In this document: positions 1 to 8,136 of the stretch, piece by piece
How the letters are laid out: each line of letters starts with the position of its first letter
How positions within the stretch are numbered: position 1 is the first letter of the stretch
Assembly: GCA_934565855.1 (NCBI GenBank)
Contig: CAKTIO010000007.1
Span: 124,001-188,000, forward strand
Direction of reading: 5' to 3'
Length of the DNA stretch: 64,000 nucleotides
DNA from: an uncultured Dysosmobacter sp.
GTDB lineage: Bacteria > Bacillota > Clostridia > Oscillospirales > Oscillospiraceae
Notes under the pieces: model-generated
Databases searched by the model: none
What the model saw: the letters and a program-made list of their open reading frames with translations, nothing else
Told to the model about the DNA's origin: nothing
Program-made: the position numbers and the translations under genes

Positions 1-2207
1 GTAGCAAGCTCCGGAGATGCGATATCTGCATAGATTTCCGCAAGTTTTACAGCAAACTCTTTGGGTACAAATGCAGTATTGTCATCATTCAGGAACTCGC
101 CGCGGTCGCCCTCGTCGATGGAATCTATGATTTCTGTCAGCTCGACAGAAATTTCATCCAGTCTGGCTTCCTTTGCCTTGAGCGCATCATAATCTTCCCG
201 CAGAAGCGTAGTCTGTACTAAATCAAAGGGTATGACATGGCCTATCCAGCCGTTTTGTACTTCTTCCTTATCGTCTTTCTTTTTGATGACCATGTTGGGA
301 TCTACCTGCTTTGCGGCGGCAAAACCCTCTGTCTGGATAATTTCGAGATCAGTGGAAATCATGTTCCACTTGTCATCCAACAGCTGATACGCCTGATACT
401 TGTCGATCAGAGGAAGCGGCGCAACGCGGCTGAAGATATTCTGGGTAATAGTATCCTCAGCTTTGGAGATATTCAGATCCATCATTTTTCCGATCAGTTC
501 GGCATCCAGATATGTATCAAAATCCGCGAACGCTGACTGATACTCTGCAATGAACGCCTGTACATCGGCACTGCCTTCGATGGCCTCTTTGATATTTCCA
601 ACTGCCAAAGTTGAATATGGGGTTTCATCGGCGGTAAATAGAATACTCCTCAGCTGTGTGAACGTAGCCCAATACTGTTCCAGAAGGTCAATTTCATGGT
701 TGGGAATGCCGCCAAACATGGTGGCGTAAATATCCCAAGTTTCTGCAGCTTCGGAAGAATCGATGTAACGGGGAATGTTCAGGTTATATCCATTGCGGCG
801 AATCTCTTCCTTGGAAACCAGTCGGGCAAACTTTTCAATACTTTCAGGGCGGGCGGCAATAGCGTCCACAATTCTCTTGATGTCCGATGCCATTAGTTTG
901 TTGGTCTTACCAACTTTGGTAAATCCCTTGGAAGCGTCGATAAAAAGCACATCAGAAGCTTCGCGTTTTTGCCGTAAAACCATAATGATAGTGGGAATGC
1001 CCGTACCATAAAAAATATTTGCGGGCAGTCCGATGATTGTTTCGATGTTGTTATTTTCAATCAGATTTCGACGAATACGCCCCTCGCCTTCGCCCAGTCC
1101 ATCAGCGCCTCCAACAGCATCACCACGGAACAGGACACCATGAGGGAGGACGATGGTCATAATACCATCTGGTTTTACATGGTACAGGTCATGAAGCAGG
1201 AAGGCATAGTCAGCTTTTCCTTTTGGTGCCATGCCATAGCGATAGCGGGGATCGGTTTCCTTGTGAGACGGATCCCAGTGCTGTGAATACGGTGGGTTGG
1301 AAACCACAGCATCCAGATACAACGGGTTATACGTCTGCGTGACATCATCGTACATAGGCCAGTCCTGCTCCAATGTATCGCCACAGCGAGTGAAGATATT
1401 GGCTGGATTGATGCCGCGCATAACAAGATTCATACGGGTCAGATTGTATGTGTTTTCCTTCAACTCTTGCGCATAGTACATGATGCTGTCTTTGTTCTTC
1501 AGGTACTTGGCAGCACTCTTGCCGATGGTGATCAAAAGGGAGCCGGAACCGCTCGTAGGATCATATATTTCGATTTTCTCGCGATCCTTCAAGTGGTTTG
1601 CGACAATCTCAGACATAAGTTGAGACACTTCATGAGGCGTATAGAACTCACCGGCCTTTTTTCCGGCATTTGCAGCGAAGTTGCTGATCAGATATTCGTA
1701 GATGAAGCCCAAAACATCATAGTCCTGCCTGCCATCGGTAGGAATATCCTTGATCAGCTGAATTAAGTCGCGGATAGCTTTTGTCTGATTGCTAGTGCTA
1801 TCACCGAGTTTGCTCAGGCCAGTTTCCAGTGTATTAAAGATTTTGCTGAACACCTTTTTCTGCGTATTGCTGATTAAACGATTGAATGCAGAGAGTGCAG
1901 TTCGCACATTGTCAACGGTAAAGCTATTTCCTTTATCCAGCCATGTCGAGAAAAGATTATCATAGGCGATGAAATAGCCCAGGTGCTGCTGACAATAATC
2001 AACAAGTTCTTCATTGTTTTCATGTACATGCTCCTGGAGATCAGTTTCTTCATATCCGTCTCTTTTTAGAAAATCTACTTCTTTGTCAGAGAGAAACTTA
2101 TAGAAGATAAAACCGAGAATGTAATCTTTATATTCGTTAGCCTCGATCTTGGAGCGCATTTTGTTTGCGGATTCCCAGATTTTATTGGCAAGCTGTTGTT
2201 TGTTCAT
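1..2207 (-). CDS. hsdM: Type I restriction-modification DNA methyltransferase subunit HsdM (3' end beyond window)
   Basis: This is the M subunit of a type I restriction-modification system, which methylates adenine as part of an HsdM2S complex. The reading frame is open from an ATG at 2207 (AGGAG 8 bases upstream) to base 1, so 735 codons are visible and the end is missing. Residues 1-150 resemble the helical HsdM N-terminal domain. GEFYTP is at 186-191, the SAM-binding DPTSGSGSL at 216-224 and the catalytic NPPY at 304-307. The C-terminal part (about 500-735) is longer than in classical 520-residue HsdM and is rich in charged helices. HsdS and HsdR would be expected to the left, outside the window. 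It sits in a block of mobile-element genes, so it is probably cargo. Confidence 0.93.
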   Translation of the reverse strand, partial: MNKQQLANKIWESANKMRSKIEANEYKDYILGFIFYKFLSDKEVDFLKRDGYEETDLQEHVHENNEELVDYCQQHLGYFIAYDNLFSTWLDKGNSFTVDNVRTALSAFNRLISNTQKKVFSKIFNTLETGLSKLGDSTSNQTKAIRDLIQLIKDIPTDGRQDYDVLGFIYEYLISNFAANAGKKAGEFYTPHEVSQLMSEIVANHLKDREKIEIYDPTSGSGSLLITIGKSAAKYLKNKDSIMYYAQELKENTYNLTRMNLVMRGINPANIFTRCGDTLEQDWPMYDDVTQTYNPLYLDAVVSNPPYSQHWDPSHKETDPRYRYGMAPKGKADYAFLLHDLYHVKPDGIMTIVLPHGVLFRGDAVGGADGLGEGEGRIRRNLIENNNIETIIGLPANIFYGTGIPTIIMVLRQKREASDVLFIDASKGFTKVGKTNKLMASDIKRIVDAIAARPESIEKFARLVSKEEIRRNGYNLNIPRYIDSSEAAETWDIYATMFGGIPNHEIDLLEQYWATFTQLRSILFTADETPYSTLAVGNIKEAIEGSADVQAFIAEYQSAFADFDTYLDAELIGKMMDLNISKAEDTITQNIFSRVAPLPLIDKYQAYQLLDDKWNMISTDLEIIQTEGFAAAKQVDPNMVIKKKDDKEEVQNGWIGHVIPFDLVQTTLLREDYDALKAKEARLDEISVELTEIIDSIDEGDRGEFLNDDNTAFVPKEFAVKLAEIYADIASPELA

Positions 2208-2356
2208 ATTTGCTGCTCCTTTGTAGAACTCTGCTATAGTCTGTCGAATGGACGATTTGGGTAGATTCGTGACAAGGGATTTGTGCGTCCATTCGCACCC
2301 GCGCAGGGTAAGGCGTGTCCTATTTTCGAGTTAGAGTCGCTGATATAATCTGCGGC

Positions 2357-2560
2357 TCATTTTTCGTTTCCGGCGGGTTTCTTGATATACTTCCCGTTCT
2401 TGATTCTCGCATCCGCTGGCTTCTCTGCGTCCTCTGGAATCCCCCAGACCGTGCCAATGCGGATAGCACCTGGGACGCGCCCCTCGCCGCACAAAATCTG
2501 AATACGGCGGGTGGAGATACCCCAGCGTTCGGCGGTTTGCGTGATAGATAAGTATTTCAT
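2357..2560 (-). CDS. Small helix-turn-helix DNA-binding protein (excisionase-like)
   Basis: A 67-residue basic protein whose residues 3-40 read as a winged or MerR-like helix-turn-helix (SITQTAERWGISTRRIQILC), followed by GRVPGAIRIGTVWGIP, a pattern typical of small excisionase-type or DNA-binding-domain-only proteins on integrative elements. The start at 2560 is chosen because AGGAG lies 8 bases upstream; a longer frame to 2593 lacks a ribosome binding site. A consensus promoter lies 56 bases upstream. It is transcribed towards hsdM, 149 bases away, so it may regulate hsdM or be a leftover regulator of the older element. The partner is not known. Confidence 0.72.
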   Translation of the reverse strand: MKYLSITQTAERWGISTRRIQILCGEGRVPGAIRIGTVWGIPEDAEKPADARIKNGKYIKKPAGNEK

Positions 2561-2615
2561 AGTCGGTGCTCCTGTTGCAGTTCGTTCTTGCATCTGCTTA
2601 TAAAATCACAGTATA

Positions 2616-2644
2616 ATTATAATCGGAAAAGCGAATAAAAGCAA
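2616..2644 (-). promoter_or_regulatory. Sigma-A promoter for the small HTH gene
   Basis: On the minus strand TTGCTT (2639-2644) and TATAAT (2616-2621) are separated by 17 bases. It points at the HTH gene starting at 2560 and possibly on to hsdM. Confidence 0.7.
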
Positions 2645-2756
2645 GAACTTTCCCGAAAAGTTCAGGAAGTATTTTCGAATTCGACATGAAAGGGGTGTGG
2701 GGCTTTCCCGACAACAAAATGAGCAGGTCAGGTGCAAGGCTGAACTGCCCATTTTT

Positions 2757-2776
2757 CCGGTGTGTACGGACACCGG
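2757..2776. repeat. Short perfect hairpin (7-bp stem) upstream of mobC
   Basis: CCGGTGT and ACACCGG flank a 6-base loop. With the terminator-like hairpin at 2820 it is the only structure in the 370-base gene-free stretch 2561-2931. Being just upstream of mobC it could belong to an old transfer origin, but no nick site is recognised. Confidence 0.35.
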
Positions 2777-2819
2777 ATGTGCTTGCTATTCTCTCAAATC
2801 TCATATCCGCAGATATAAC

Positions 2820-2858
2820 GCGCTCCTGTTTTCACAAAAGCAGGAGCGCATATTTTTT
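2820..2858 (+). terminator. Rho-independent terminator upstream of mobC
   Basis: A perfect 9-bp stem (GCGCTCCTG / CAGGAGCGC) is followed by ATATTTTTT. It lies between any upstream plus-strand transcript and mobC, with no plus-strand gene before it in the window, so it may end a short RNA or act as an attenuator for mobC. Confidence 0.7.
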
Positions 2859-2931
2859 GAAAATTTTTCTGCTGACATACTCAACAAACGGCAAAGAAAT
2901 GTCCGTTGTATTGTGAAAGGAGTGTCTCAAT

Positions 2932-3261
2932 ATGCCAGACCGCACAAGACCCATCCGCAAAGAAATCTGCCTGAACGAGCAGGAACTGAGCCTGATCTGC
3001 CACAAGATGAACCAACTCGGTACCCGCAACTTCGGCGCGTATGCCCGAAAGATGCTCATTGACGGGTACATCATCAAGGTCGATTACACCGAGCAGAAAA
3101 AGTTAGCCGCCGCTGTCAGCAGAATTGCCACAAATAACAACCACGTCTGCCGCCGCATCAACAGCACCGGGCATTTTTACGACGCCGACGTTGCCGAACT
3201 GAAAGATTGGATGGCTGACGTATGGGAGCTACTAAAGGTGCGGCAGAAGGAGGAACTGTGA
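2932..3261 (+). CDS. mobC: MobC-type plasmid mobilization relaxosome protein
   Basis: A 109-residue protein of the bacterial mobilization protein family (MobC), which binds near the transfer origin and helps a relaxase open it. Visible features are a basic N-terminus (PDRTRPIRKEICLNEQEL), the family-typical NFGAYARKMLIDG segment at about residues 34-46 and a Gln/Asn-rich helical C-terminus with NNNHVCRRINSTG. AAAGGAG precedes the ATG at a good distance. In intact elements a relaxase gene follows immediately; here only a 46-codon in-frame remnant and then RepA_N follow, so the mobilization module looks deleted. Confidence 0.82.
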   Translation: MPDRTRPIRKEICLNEQELSLICHKMNQLGTRNFGAYARKMLIDGYIIKVDYTEQKKLAAAVSRIATNNNHVCRRINSTGHFYDADVAELKDWMADVWELLKVRQKEEL

Positions 3262-3402
3262 CCGCAGCCCCATTTCCCGTTACCGGCTTTCCTGACAGCG
3301 GATAATCTGACGCTCCGGAGTGTTCCACAGCCGGGTTTCAAGGGCATGGATTTCCGAACCGCCACAGGGGATGAAATTCATACCCAAATCAATAAGAAAT
3401 AA
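3262..3402 (+). pseudogene. In-frame 46-codon remnant directly after mobC
   Basis: Immediately after the mobC stop, in the same frame, 46 sense codons run to a TAA at 3400-3402 without a start or ribosome binding site. The end reads FKGMDFRTATGDEIHTQINK. It could be the 3' tail of a gene whose body, perhaps the relaxase, was lost by deletion. I do not recognise the family, and it could equally be chance. Confidence 0.25.
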
Positions 3403-3470
3403 ATCAACGCTCAATATAGTCATCCATCAATCCTATCAATACTGGTTTGGATGGATGGGATAGGAGAATT

Positions 3471-3863
3471 ATGTCACAGAAACTTTTGAAGTTTACAAGC
3501 AAGAGCTTGTCGGCATCCTACATACCTTTTCCGCGATTTTTGATGGAGGACAGTTTTGATGGGTTGTCCAACGATGCAAAAGTGCTGTATGCCCTGATGC
3601 TGGATCGGGCGGGCATTTCAAAAGTCAACGGTTTTCTCGAAGCTGACGGCACCGTCCGGATTTACTTCACCGTGGAACAGGCGCAGAAGAAGCTACACCG
3701 AAGCCGACAATGTGCGACGCGGATTTTCCATGAGCTTGAGTTCAGCGGTTTGATCTGCCGAAAGAAACAGGGCCTTGGAAAACCCGCATTGATTACGCTG
3801 AATTATCCCTCTAATGCGAAGCTGATTCAACCGAAGGATGGCGGTGCAATATCGTCCGGATAA
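3471..3863 (+). CDS. RepA_N-type replication initiator domain protein (short form)
   Basis: A 130-residue protein matching the N-terminal domain of RepA_N replication initiators: FTSKSLSASYIPFPRFLMED, LSNDAKVLYALMLDRAGIS and a winged-helix portion (FTVEQAQKKLHRSRQCATRIFHELE, read in two parts) that would bind origin iterons. Plasmid RepA_N proteins are usually more than 250 residues with a host-specific C-terminus; this one stops after the winged helix, a short form often carried by integrative elements. The start at 3471 has TAGGAG 6 bases upstream; the longer frame from 3447 lacks a site. It probably regulates or starts limited replication of the older element and may be inactive. Confidence 0.8.
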   Translation: MSQKLLKFTSKSLSASYIPFPRFLMEDSFDGLSNDAKVLYALMLDRAGISKVNGFLEADGTVRIYFTVEQAQKKLHRSRQCATRIFHELEFSGLICRKKQGLGKPALITLNYPSNAKLIQPKDGGAISSG

Positions 3864-3984
3864 AGGTCGAAAACGGGGCATTTTTCGCCCCACAATCGAC
3901 GCGAAAACACAGGGGAATATCTTTTCCTTACAGCGGCGCCAAAATGGGCTTGTGCGCGCTACAGAAGCGTAAAGGAGGTACTAT

Positions 3985-4170
3985 GTGAACTCAGAAAAAG
4001 CGAATATTCAAAACAGCATGGGTGCAGCCGAAATTCCGGAATACGTCTTTGAATCGCTGGCACGAAGTCTGCTTCCGGTAATTCAGAAGTACTACGAAAG
4101 CGAAGACGGCAAAAAGGAATTTGCCGAATGGAAAGCAAAGAAGGAACTTTCGGACTCCGTGTCTACATAA
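3985..4170 (+). CDS. Small element-associated protein of unknown function
   Basis: A 61-residue acidic helical protein. The start is a GTG at 3985 overlapping an ATG-TGA (the ATG at 3983 gives an immediate stop), with a strong AAAGGAGG 8 bases upstream. It contains EYVFESLARSLLPVIQKYYE and EFAEWKAKKE. Short proteins of this look recur beside RepA_N and mobilization genes in Clostridia elements, from memory of the family context. No catalytic or binding motif is visible. It ends directly at a strong terminator, closing the transcription unit of repA_N. Confidence 0.65.
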   Translation: MNSEKANIQNSMGAAEIPEYVFESLARSLLPVIQKYYESEDGKKEFAEWKAKKELSDSVST

Positions 4171-4216
4171 AGAAACCGGGAGGATTGCCATGATCGGCAG
4201 TCCTCCCGGTTTCTTT
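4170..4216 (+). terminator. Rho-independent terminator
   Basis: A long stem (AGAAACCGGGAGGATTGCC against its near-perfect complement) with a 5-base loop, ending TTTCTTTATT. It ends the plus-strand unit of the older element and lies about 80 bases left of the attachment repeat. Confidence 0.88.
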
Positions 4217-4298
4217 ATTACCAGTCTTCAATTTTCTCAATAGAAACAACAAATCCGAACCCATGACCAATCGGCAAAAGGTTCGGATTATATTGCTT

Positions 4299-4321
4299 TG
4301 GTGGACGATACAGGACTCGAA
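4299..4321. repeat. att: Left attachment site: displaced copy of the tRNA-Val 3' end
   Basis: These 23 bases match the 3' end (T loop to CCA) of the tRNA-Val gene at 13528-13550, in direct orientation, with one difference: A at 4308 versus G at 13537. Read as tRNA, this copy ends ATCGTCC, which pairs perfectly with the present tRNA 5' acceptor strand GGACGAT. It is therefore most likely the original 3' end displaced by integration. The flanking 4217-4298 and 4322-4485 hold no recognisable gene. Confidence 0.87.
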
Positions 4322-4485
4322 TTCAAGGAAAAGCATCTTTTACAACAAATTGCACCAAATTATGTGACAAATTATTCTGAAATTATAAAACTCGGTATCA
4401 GTCAGTCCAGTTGTTTTATAAGGGATGACCCGCTAAAGGGTCAAAATAAGGGTCGGATTTGAATCCGTGAAAGGACTGTCACACA

Positions 4486-4836
4486 ATGGAAATTACTTAT
4501 CGGAAACATGGAGATTTTTATGTACCGAACCTGCTTATGCTGGAAGAAGAACCCGCCACATACGAACGCTTTGGACGAATGCGGCTCAAGTACCTGAAAG
4601 AGCACTGCAGAGCAACCTATATCAATTTGAAAACGTCCGGCCAGCTGACACATCATCTCAATGAGATCGACCGGGAGGCAAACGAAATGCTGCGGCTGCT
4701 GATTAAACAGATGGCACAGGCGCAGGGCATTACAGAACAGTTAAAGGCCGAAGATCAAATAGCATGGGTCGGAGCGACGAATAATATTCATTATATAGCG
4801 GAAGAAATTCCAGTACGGGCAATAATCTTAAGATAA
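4486..4836 (+). CDS. tnpV: TnpV family transposon-encoded protein
   Basis: A 116-residue protein of the TnpV family, first described on the mobilizable clostridial transposons Tn4451/Tn4453. The family pattern is visible: ITYRKHGDFYVPNL near the start, YERFGRMRLKYLKEH, then a helical segment ending in NNIHYIAEEI. AAAGGA precedes the ATG. Its molecular role is not established. It is the only plus-strand gene at the left end of the element, about 165 bases inside the attachment repeat, and is separated from the convergent cargo operon by a two-way terminator. Confidence 0.85.
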   Translation: MEITYRKHGDFYVPNLLMLEEEPATYERFGRMRLKYLKEHCRATYINLKTSGQLTHHLNEIDREANEMLRLLIKQMAQAQGITEQLKAEDQIAWVGATNNIHYIAEEIPVRAIILR

Positions 4837-4841
4837 GGCAA

Positions 4842-4885
4842 AAATATTAGGAGGAGAGGGCTAATATCCTCTTCTCCTAATATTT
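4842..4885. terminator. Bidirectional terminator between tnpV and the cargo operon
   Basis: AAATATTAGGAG-type sequence is repeated as its complement around an 8-base loop, giving an AT-flanked stem of about 16 bp with T-rich ends on both strands. It serves both convergent units. Confidence 0.85.
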
Positions 4886-4888
4886 ACT

Positions 4889-6287
4889 TCAACTTTCGTT
4901 AGCGGGCGGATTAAATTTACTTTCTAGTCTCTTCCACTCTTTTTTATCAACTTTGTGCTCTCGTTTTGTCACGGAAACTGACAAACGATAGTCGGAAAGT
5001 AAGTAAGCATCAATAAATTCGTCTAAATATTGAAGTGCAGAATCTTTGCTCATGCCACTTATTTTTTCTAAGAAGGACTCTTTTATACTTTGGGTTGTCG
5101 GTGCTCCATAAATAGCTCTTGTAAGAATTTCGCTTAAACGTATAAAAGAGCTCTTTTGTGTCTGCGGCTCAATTATATCACGCAAAATTATCACTTTATA
5201 GTGTAATTTAATTCGTCCTAATCGTCTGTGCTTACGTACGAGGTGAACAACAATTGTTAAGGCCATTAAAAGAAATAAGGCACCCTGTGCAATGAAAAAC
5301 TTCGGATTGCGAAGATTTCCTTTGCTAAGCCATAGAAAGAAGTCCGAGTATAACACATACAACAAGATAGAATTGATCACAAAAACATATGTATATTTAT
5401 GAAATATTTTACAAGCAATCGAAACTTCTGCACACTCTTTCGTACAATATCCATCTCCACAGGACTGGCACTGTTCGTAGTGTCCATTCTCTGTAACTAT
5501 ATATTTGCACCTTGTGCTAATTGGCTTACCGGCCATTTTCCCAACTAGGTACAGCAACGCAAAAAATAGTATTGAAAAGAATAAAGCCACTAAGTGCAAT
5601 GGTAAAAACCAATCGATATGCACTAGATTCAACCATTCCCTTAAAAATTCCGCTTTCAAACGTAATTCCTCCTGAAAAAGCGAGAATTACAGCAGAAAAT
5701 ATGGTAAGCGTTGTAATGGAAGATATTTTGTTACTTTCGAGTTTCTCATCTAAATTGTCAAGTTGCTTTTGTGCTTGTGCTACTGTAGGGCGCATTGCGT
5801 CTATAGCCTGCTCAAGTTTTTGCACCTGCTTTGGATCGATGCCAAAATGGCTATCGCTTGATTTAGTGGACTTCTCCTCTACAGCTACACTTGCAAATCT
5901 AGATTTAATGAAATTGTACCGGCCTATTTCAAGTCTGATATGGTCTGAAAACTTCTTATAGCCAGCAACTGTATTCTTATAATTGGCATCGTCACCATTC
6001 TGTGCTGCCAATTCATCAATTCGATCTCCAAGAACATTCAGGTTCTCCCCAAGTGTCTCTAAAATCTCTTTATCGGTTTTAGAACTGTCCGACATTGTGT
6101 CCGACATTATCTGTTGGATTTTAAAGAATATAGCTGAGTAAGTATGCCTATATCCGTTTGAATAAACCTTGTTGAGTCTGCTTATCCACGCATCAATGAC
6201 GTCTTGACTCTTAGAAAAATTGACATCACATAAGGCATCTATTAAATCTAGTAGTTCATCTGTTTTTTCTTTTTCTGTCATTGTCAC
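4889..6287 (-). pseudogene. Membrane protein, probable toxin partner of the Panacea antitoxin, split by a frameshift
   Basis: Two overlapping frames (6287-5526 and 5659-4889) read as one protein of about 465 residues if one T is removed from a T6 run near 5561-5566. The joined sequence then runs FNTIFALLYLVGKMAGK without a break. The N-terminal 180 residues are acidic, helical and partly coiled coil. Two hydrophobic segments follow, then a cysteine cluster (CKY, CQSCGDGYCTKEC), two more membrane segments (YVFVINSILLYVLY and FFIAQGALFLLMALTIVV) and a basic cytosolic tail of about 110 residues. The gene overlaps the upstream antitoxin by 4 bases (ATGA). Panacea antitoxins are known to neutralise membrane toxins among others, so a toxin role is inferred. 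The frameshift may be a real mutation, a phase-variable tract or a sequencing error. Confidence 0.66.
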
Positions 6288-6721
6288 GATGCCTCACCCT
6301 TCCCAAAATAATCTACAATAGACTTATAAGGAATGAGTGCTTTGTCTCCAAAAATCTCGTGATGATATTTCCACGGATCTTGTTGGTGGGATAATTCCAC
6401 AAGGCCCCATGTGGTTCGGTATGCATACCTTCGCAAAATAGTATCAATCACTTCAATGTCTTCAGTGCTAAAAGAAACGATTTGCTTTTGTATTGGTAAA
6501 ACCGAAGAAGAAAAGATAGAGTATTCAGCATAAACAGTGGGAACAACAGGACCCAATTGCCAAGCATAAAAATCGTCCGCAATCAATCTGGCACCTTTAA
6601 CCTTGCTGTACTCACCTTGCACAAAATACAACAGCTTTTGGAGCTTAAGGTTCGTGATTTGAACATTATGATCAAGGCACCAGTTAATGATATATATTGC
6701 GACGTTATGAGCAGAGAACAT
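6284..6721 (-). CDS. Panacea-domain (DUF4065 / GepA-SocA-like) antitoxin
   Basis: A 145-residue protein with the DUF4065 signature: FSAHNVAIYIINW, ITNLKLQKLLYFVQGEY, then DDFYAWQLGPVVPTVYAEY and a WGLVELSHQQDPW segment. This is the Panacea antitoxin domain, found with many unrelated toxins. ATG at 6721 is preferred because GGTGAG lies close upstream; ATG at 6748 has no such site and the frame to 7024 only shadows the methyltransferase gene. It starts 38 bases after the methyltransferase stop and overlaps the membrane-protein gene by 4 bases, so restriction and toxin-antitoxin genes share an operon and probably translational coupling. Confidence 0.85.
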   Translation of the reverse strand: MFSAHNVAIYIINWCLDHNVQITNLKLQKLLYFVQGEYSKVKGARLIADDFYAWQLGPVVPTVYAEYSIFSSSVLPIQKQIVSFSTEDIEVIDTILRRYAYRTTWGLVELSHQQDPWKYHHEIFGDKALIPYKSIVDYFGKGEAS

Positions 6722-6758
6722 TAAACTCACCGCCCTTTCATTACACATAATATGCGAC

Positions 6759-7403
6759 TTATTCGTTTGATGCCTGCTTTGTAGTATGATTGCTGTAAGT
6801 ATTCCAAGTAGGTTCATAATCTGCGGTGGCCTGATTGCCCCACATATCCCAGCCTTCACGATCACCGCGGGCAAACAGTTCGAGGAAGGGCCCCGGTGAG
6901 CAACTCTCAATAATTGGGATGATCTCGTCAGGTTTCCGGGAGTGCTCACGCTTTTGTGTCCGAAGCAGATTGACCTGCGAACGGGCCGGAGCCAGCGTCC
7001 TAAAATTGTCACCTCTGACCCCAAAAAGAAGAATTTCAGTTACATTGCGAAAATAGAAGCCAACTCCTCGTCCGTCCGGCCCTCCATCTTTCCGAACTTT
7101 TTCCCAAATGATATTCCCCTTATATTCAAAGCCCCAAGCCTTCATAACAGCCAGGCCATCCGGTAGGAGCGCATTAGGAACCCATAGATACAAATGGCTT
7201 TTTGCAGCGGCGACCTGTTCAACTGGCAGCGCCATTATATCTTCTAATGGCATCGTCTCATACCGATTCAGCTTTTTGTTTTCTGGGGCAACCTTTCCGG
7301 TGCGGTTTTGAAAGCGCCAAGGCGGATCAGCATAAATCGTTGAATATCGCTTATTGCCGCAGAAAGAGAGAAGACTTTCAGATGTTTCCTGAAGCGTGCT
7401 CAT
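6759..7403 (-). CDS. MT-A70 family adenine-N6 DNA methyltransferase (BglII-like system)
   Basis: A 214-residue methyltransferase that transfers a methyl group from SAM to the N6 of adenine. The catalytic motif is DPPW at residues 26-29, in YADPPWRFQNRTG. LYLWVPNALLPDGLAVMKAWGFEYKG and the ELFARGDREGWDMWG end are typical of the MT-A70 family. It overlaps the BglII-like nuclease gene by 26 bases, the usual arrangement for a type II restriction pair, so it is probably the protecting enzyme. If the nuclease cuts the BglII/BstYI-type sequence, the methylated base would be the adenine inside GATC; this is inference. Confidence 0.9.
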   Translation of the reverse strand: MSTLQETSESLLSFCGNKRYSTIYADPPWRFQNRTGKVAPENKKLNRYETMPLEDIMALPVEQVAAAKSHLYLWVPNALLPDGLAVMKAWGFEYKGNIIWEKVRKDGGPDGRGVGFYFRNVTEILLFGVRGDNFRTLAPARSQVNLLRTQKREHSRKPDEIIPIIESCSPGPFLELFARGDREGWDMWGNQATADYEPTWNTYSNHTTKQASNE

Positions 7404-8100
7404 CTATGTAACCCTCCCTCCAATCTGAAACGCAAGTTTTCTTAATGCCAATAGCCAAAACGGGGCATCCGCCATTACGGCGTGACTCTAAGCGATACAG
7501 CAGTTTCCCCATCCAAGTAGTGCTCGCGCCATATTTACGCATAATAGGCTTCCAAGTGCGGGAATTCTTATCATAGTCATACACAGTTTTGAACACATCG
7601 TTCAGGTCTTGCGAACGGGTGACAATAATACCGGCACTTACAATGTCGCAATCGTAGTATGTCCGCATTGCCAGCAGATCTCTGTCAAAGGTCTGATCCT
7701 TACTGTTCCATTCAAGGTCAAATGCAATTCGACCCTTCAAAAAATCGATATTATGACCGTCGATGTAATTCTCCGTCACACGCTCCTCAAAGGGAACGCT
7801 AGAAAAGCGTCCCCTCTGATCGGCTTGTCTTGGATAAAACTTGATGTGTAAGTCACCAGAAATCCGAATTTCTCTCCACCCATACGGGTAGAGAACATCA
7901 TCAAATTTCTTGGGAATTTTAGTTTCGTTTCCGCCCGCTTCACGCAGGTCATCTGTAGTAATGTCGAGTTTTCTTAGGCACTCAACAACCTCACGCCACT
8001 CCTCAGGAAAAGCTTGAGTAACGATTTCAATAGCGTGGTTATAGTTGTAGAACTCGAATTTATCTAAAAGATCGGCATCTATATAATCAAGAATTTGCAT
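7378..8100 (-). CDS. BglII/BstYI-family type II restriction endonuclease
   Basis: A 240-residue protein resembling the BglII family: an N-terminal helical part, then GRIAFDLEWNSKDQTFDRDL at about residues 126-145, whose D-x(n)-E-x-N/K arrangement fits the PD-(D/E)XK-like active site (Asp and Glu in FDLEW), and IVSAGIIVTRS and YGASTTWMGKLLYRL in the C-terminal half. It would cut unmethylated host or phage DNA at a GATC-cored palindrome; specificity cannot be read from sequence alone. The gene precedes and overlaps the methyltransferase by 26 bases. Translation starts from ATG at 8100; the upstream region has GGAGGG 6 bases before it. Confidence 0.82.
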   Translation of the reverse strand: MQILDYIDADLLDKFEFYNYNHAIEIVTQAFPEEWREVVECLRKLDITTDDLREAGGNETKIPKKFDDVLYPYGWREIRISGDLHIKFYPRQADQRGRFSSVPFEERVTENYIDGHNIDFLKGRIAFDLEWNSKDQTFDRDLLAMRTYYDCDIVSAGIIVTRSQDLNDVFKTVYDYDKNSRTWKPIMRKYGASTTWMGKLLYRLESRRNGGCPVLAIGIKKTCVSDWREGYIDEHASGNI

Positions 8101-8136
8101 TCTTACCCCTCCATATAACTATACATTTATAACATA

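Noticed and set aside
5555..5570. Programmed -1 ribosomal frameshift at the T6 run
   Set aside because: The required shift is +1 (or -2), so the usual slippery -1 mechanism does not connect the frames.
6722..7024. An N-terminal extension of the Panacea protein to 246 residues
   Set aside because: The extension overlaps the methyltransferase gene in another frame and looks like non-coding translation; the DUF4065 domain begins at the chosen start.
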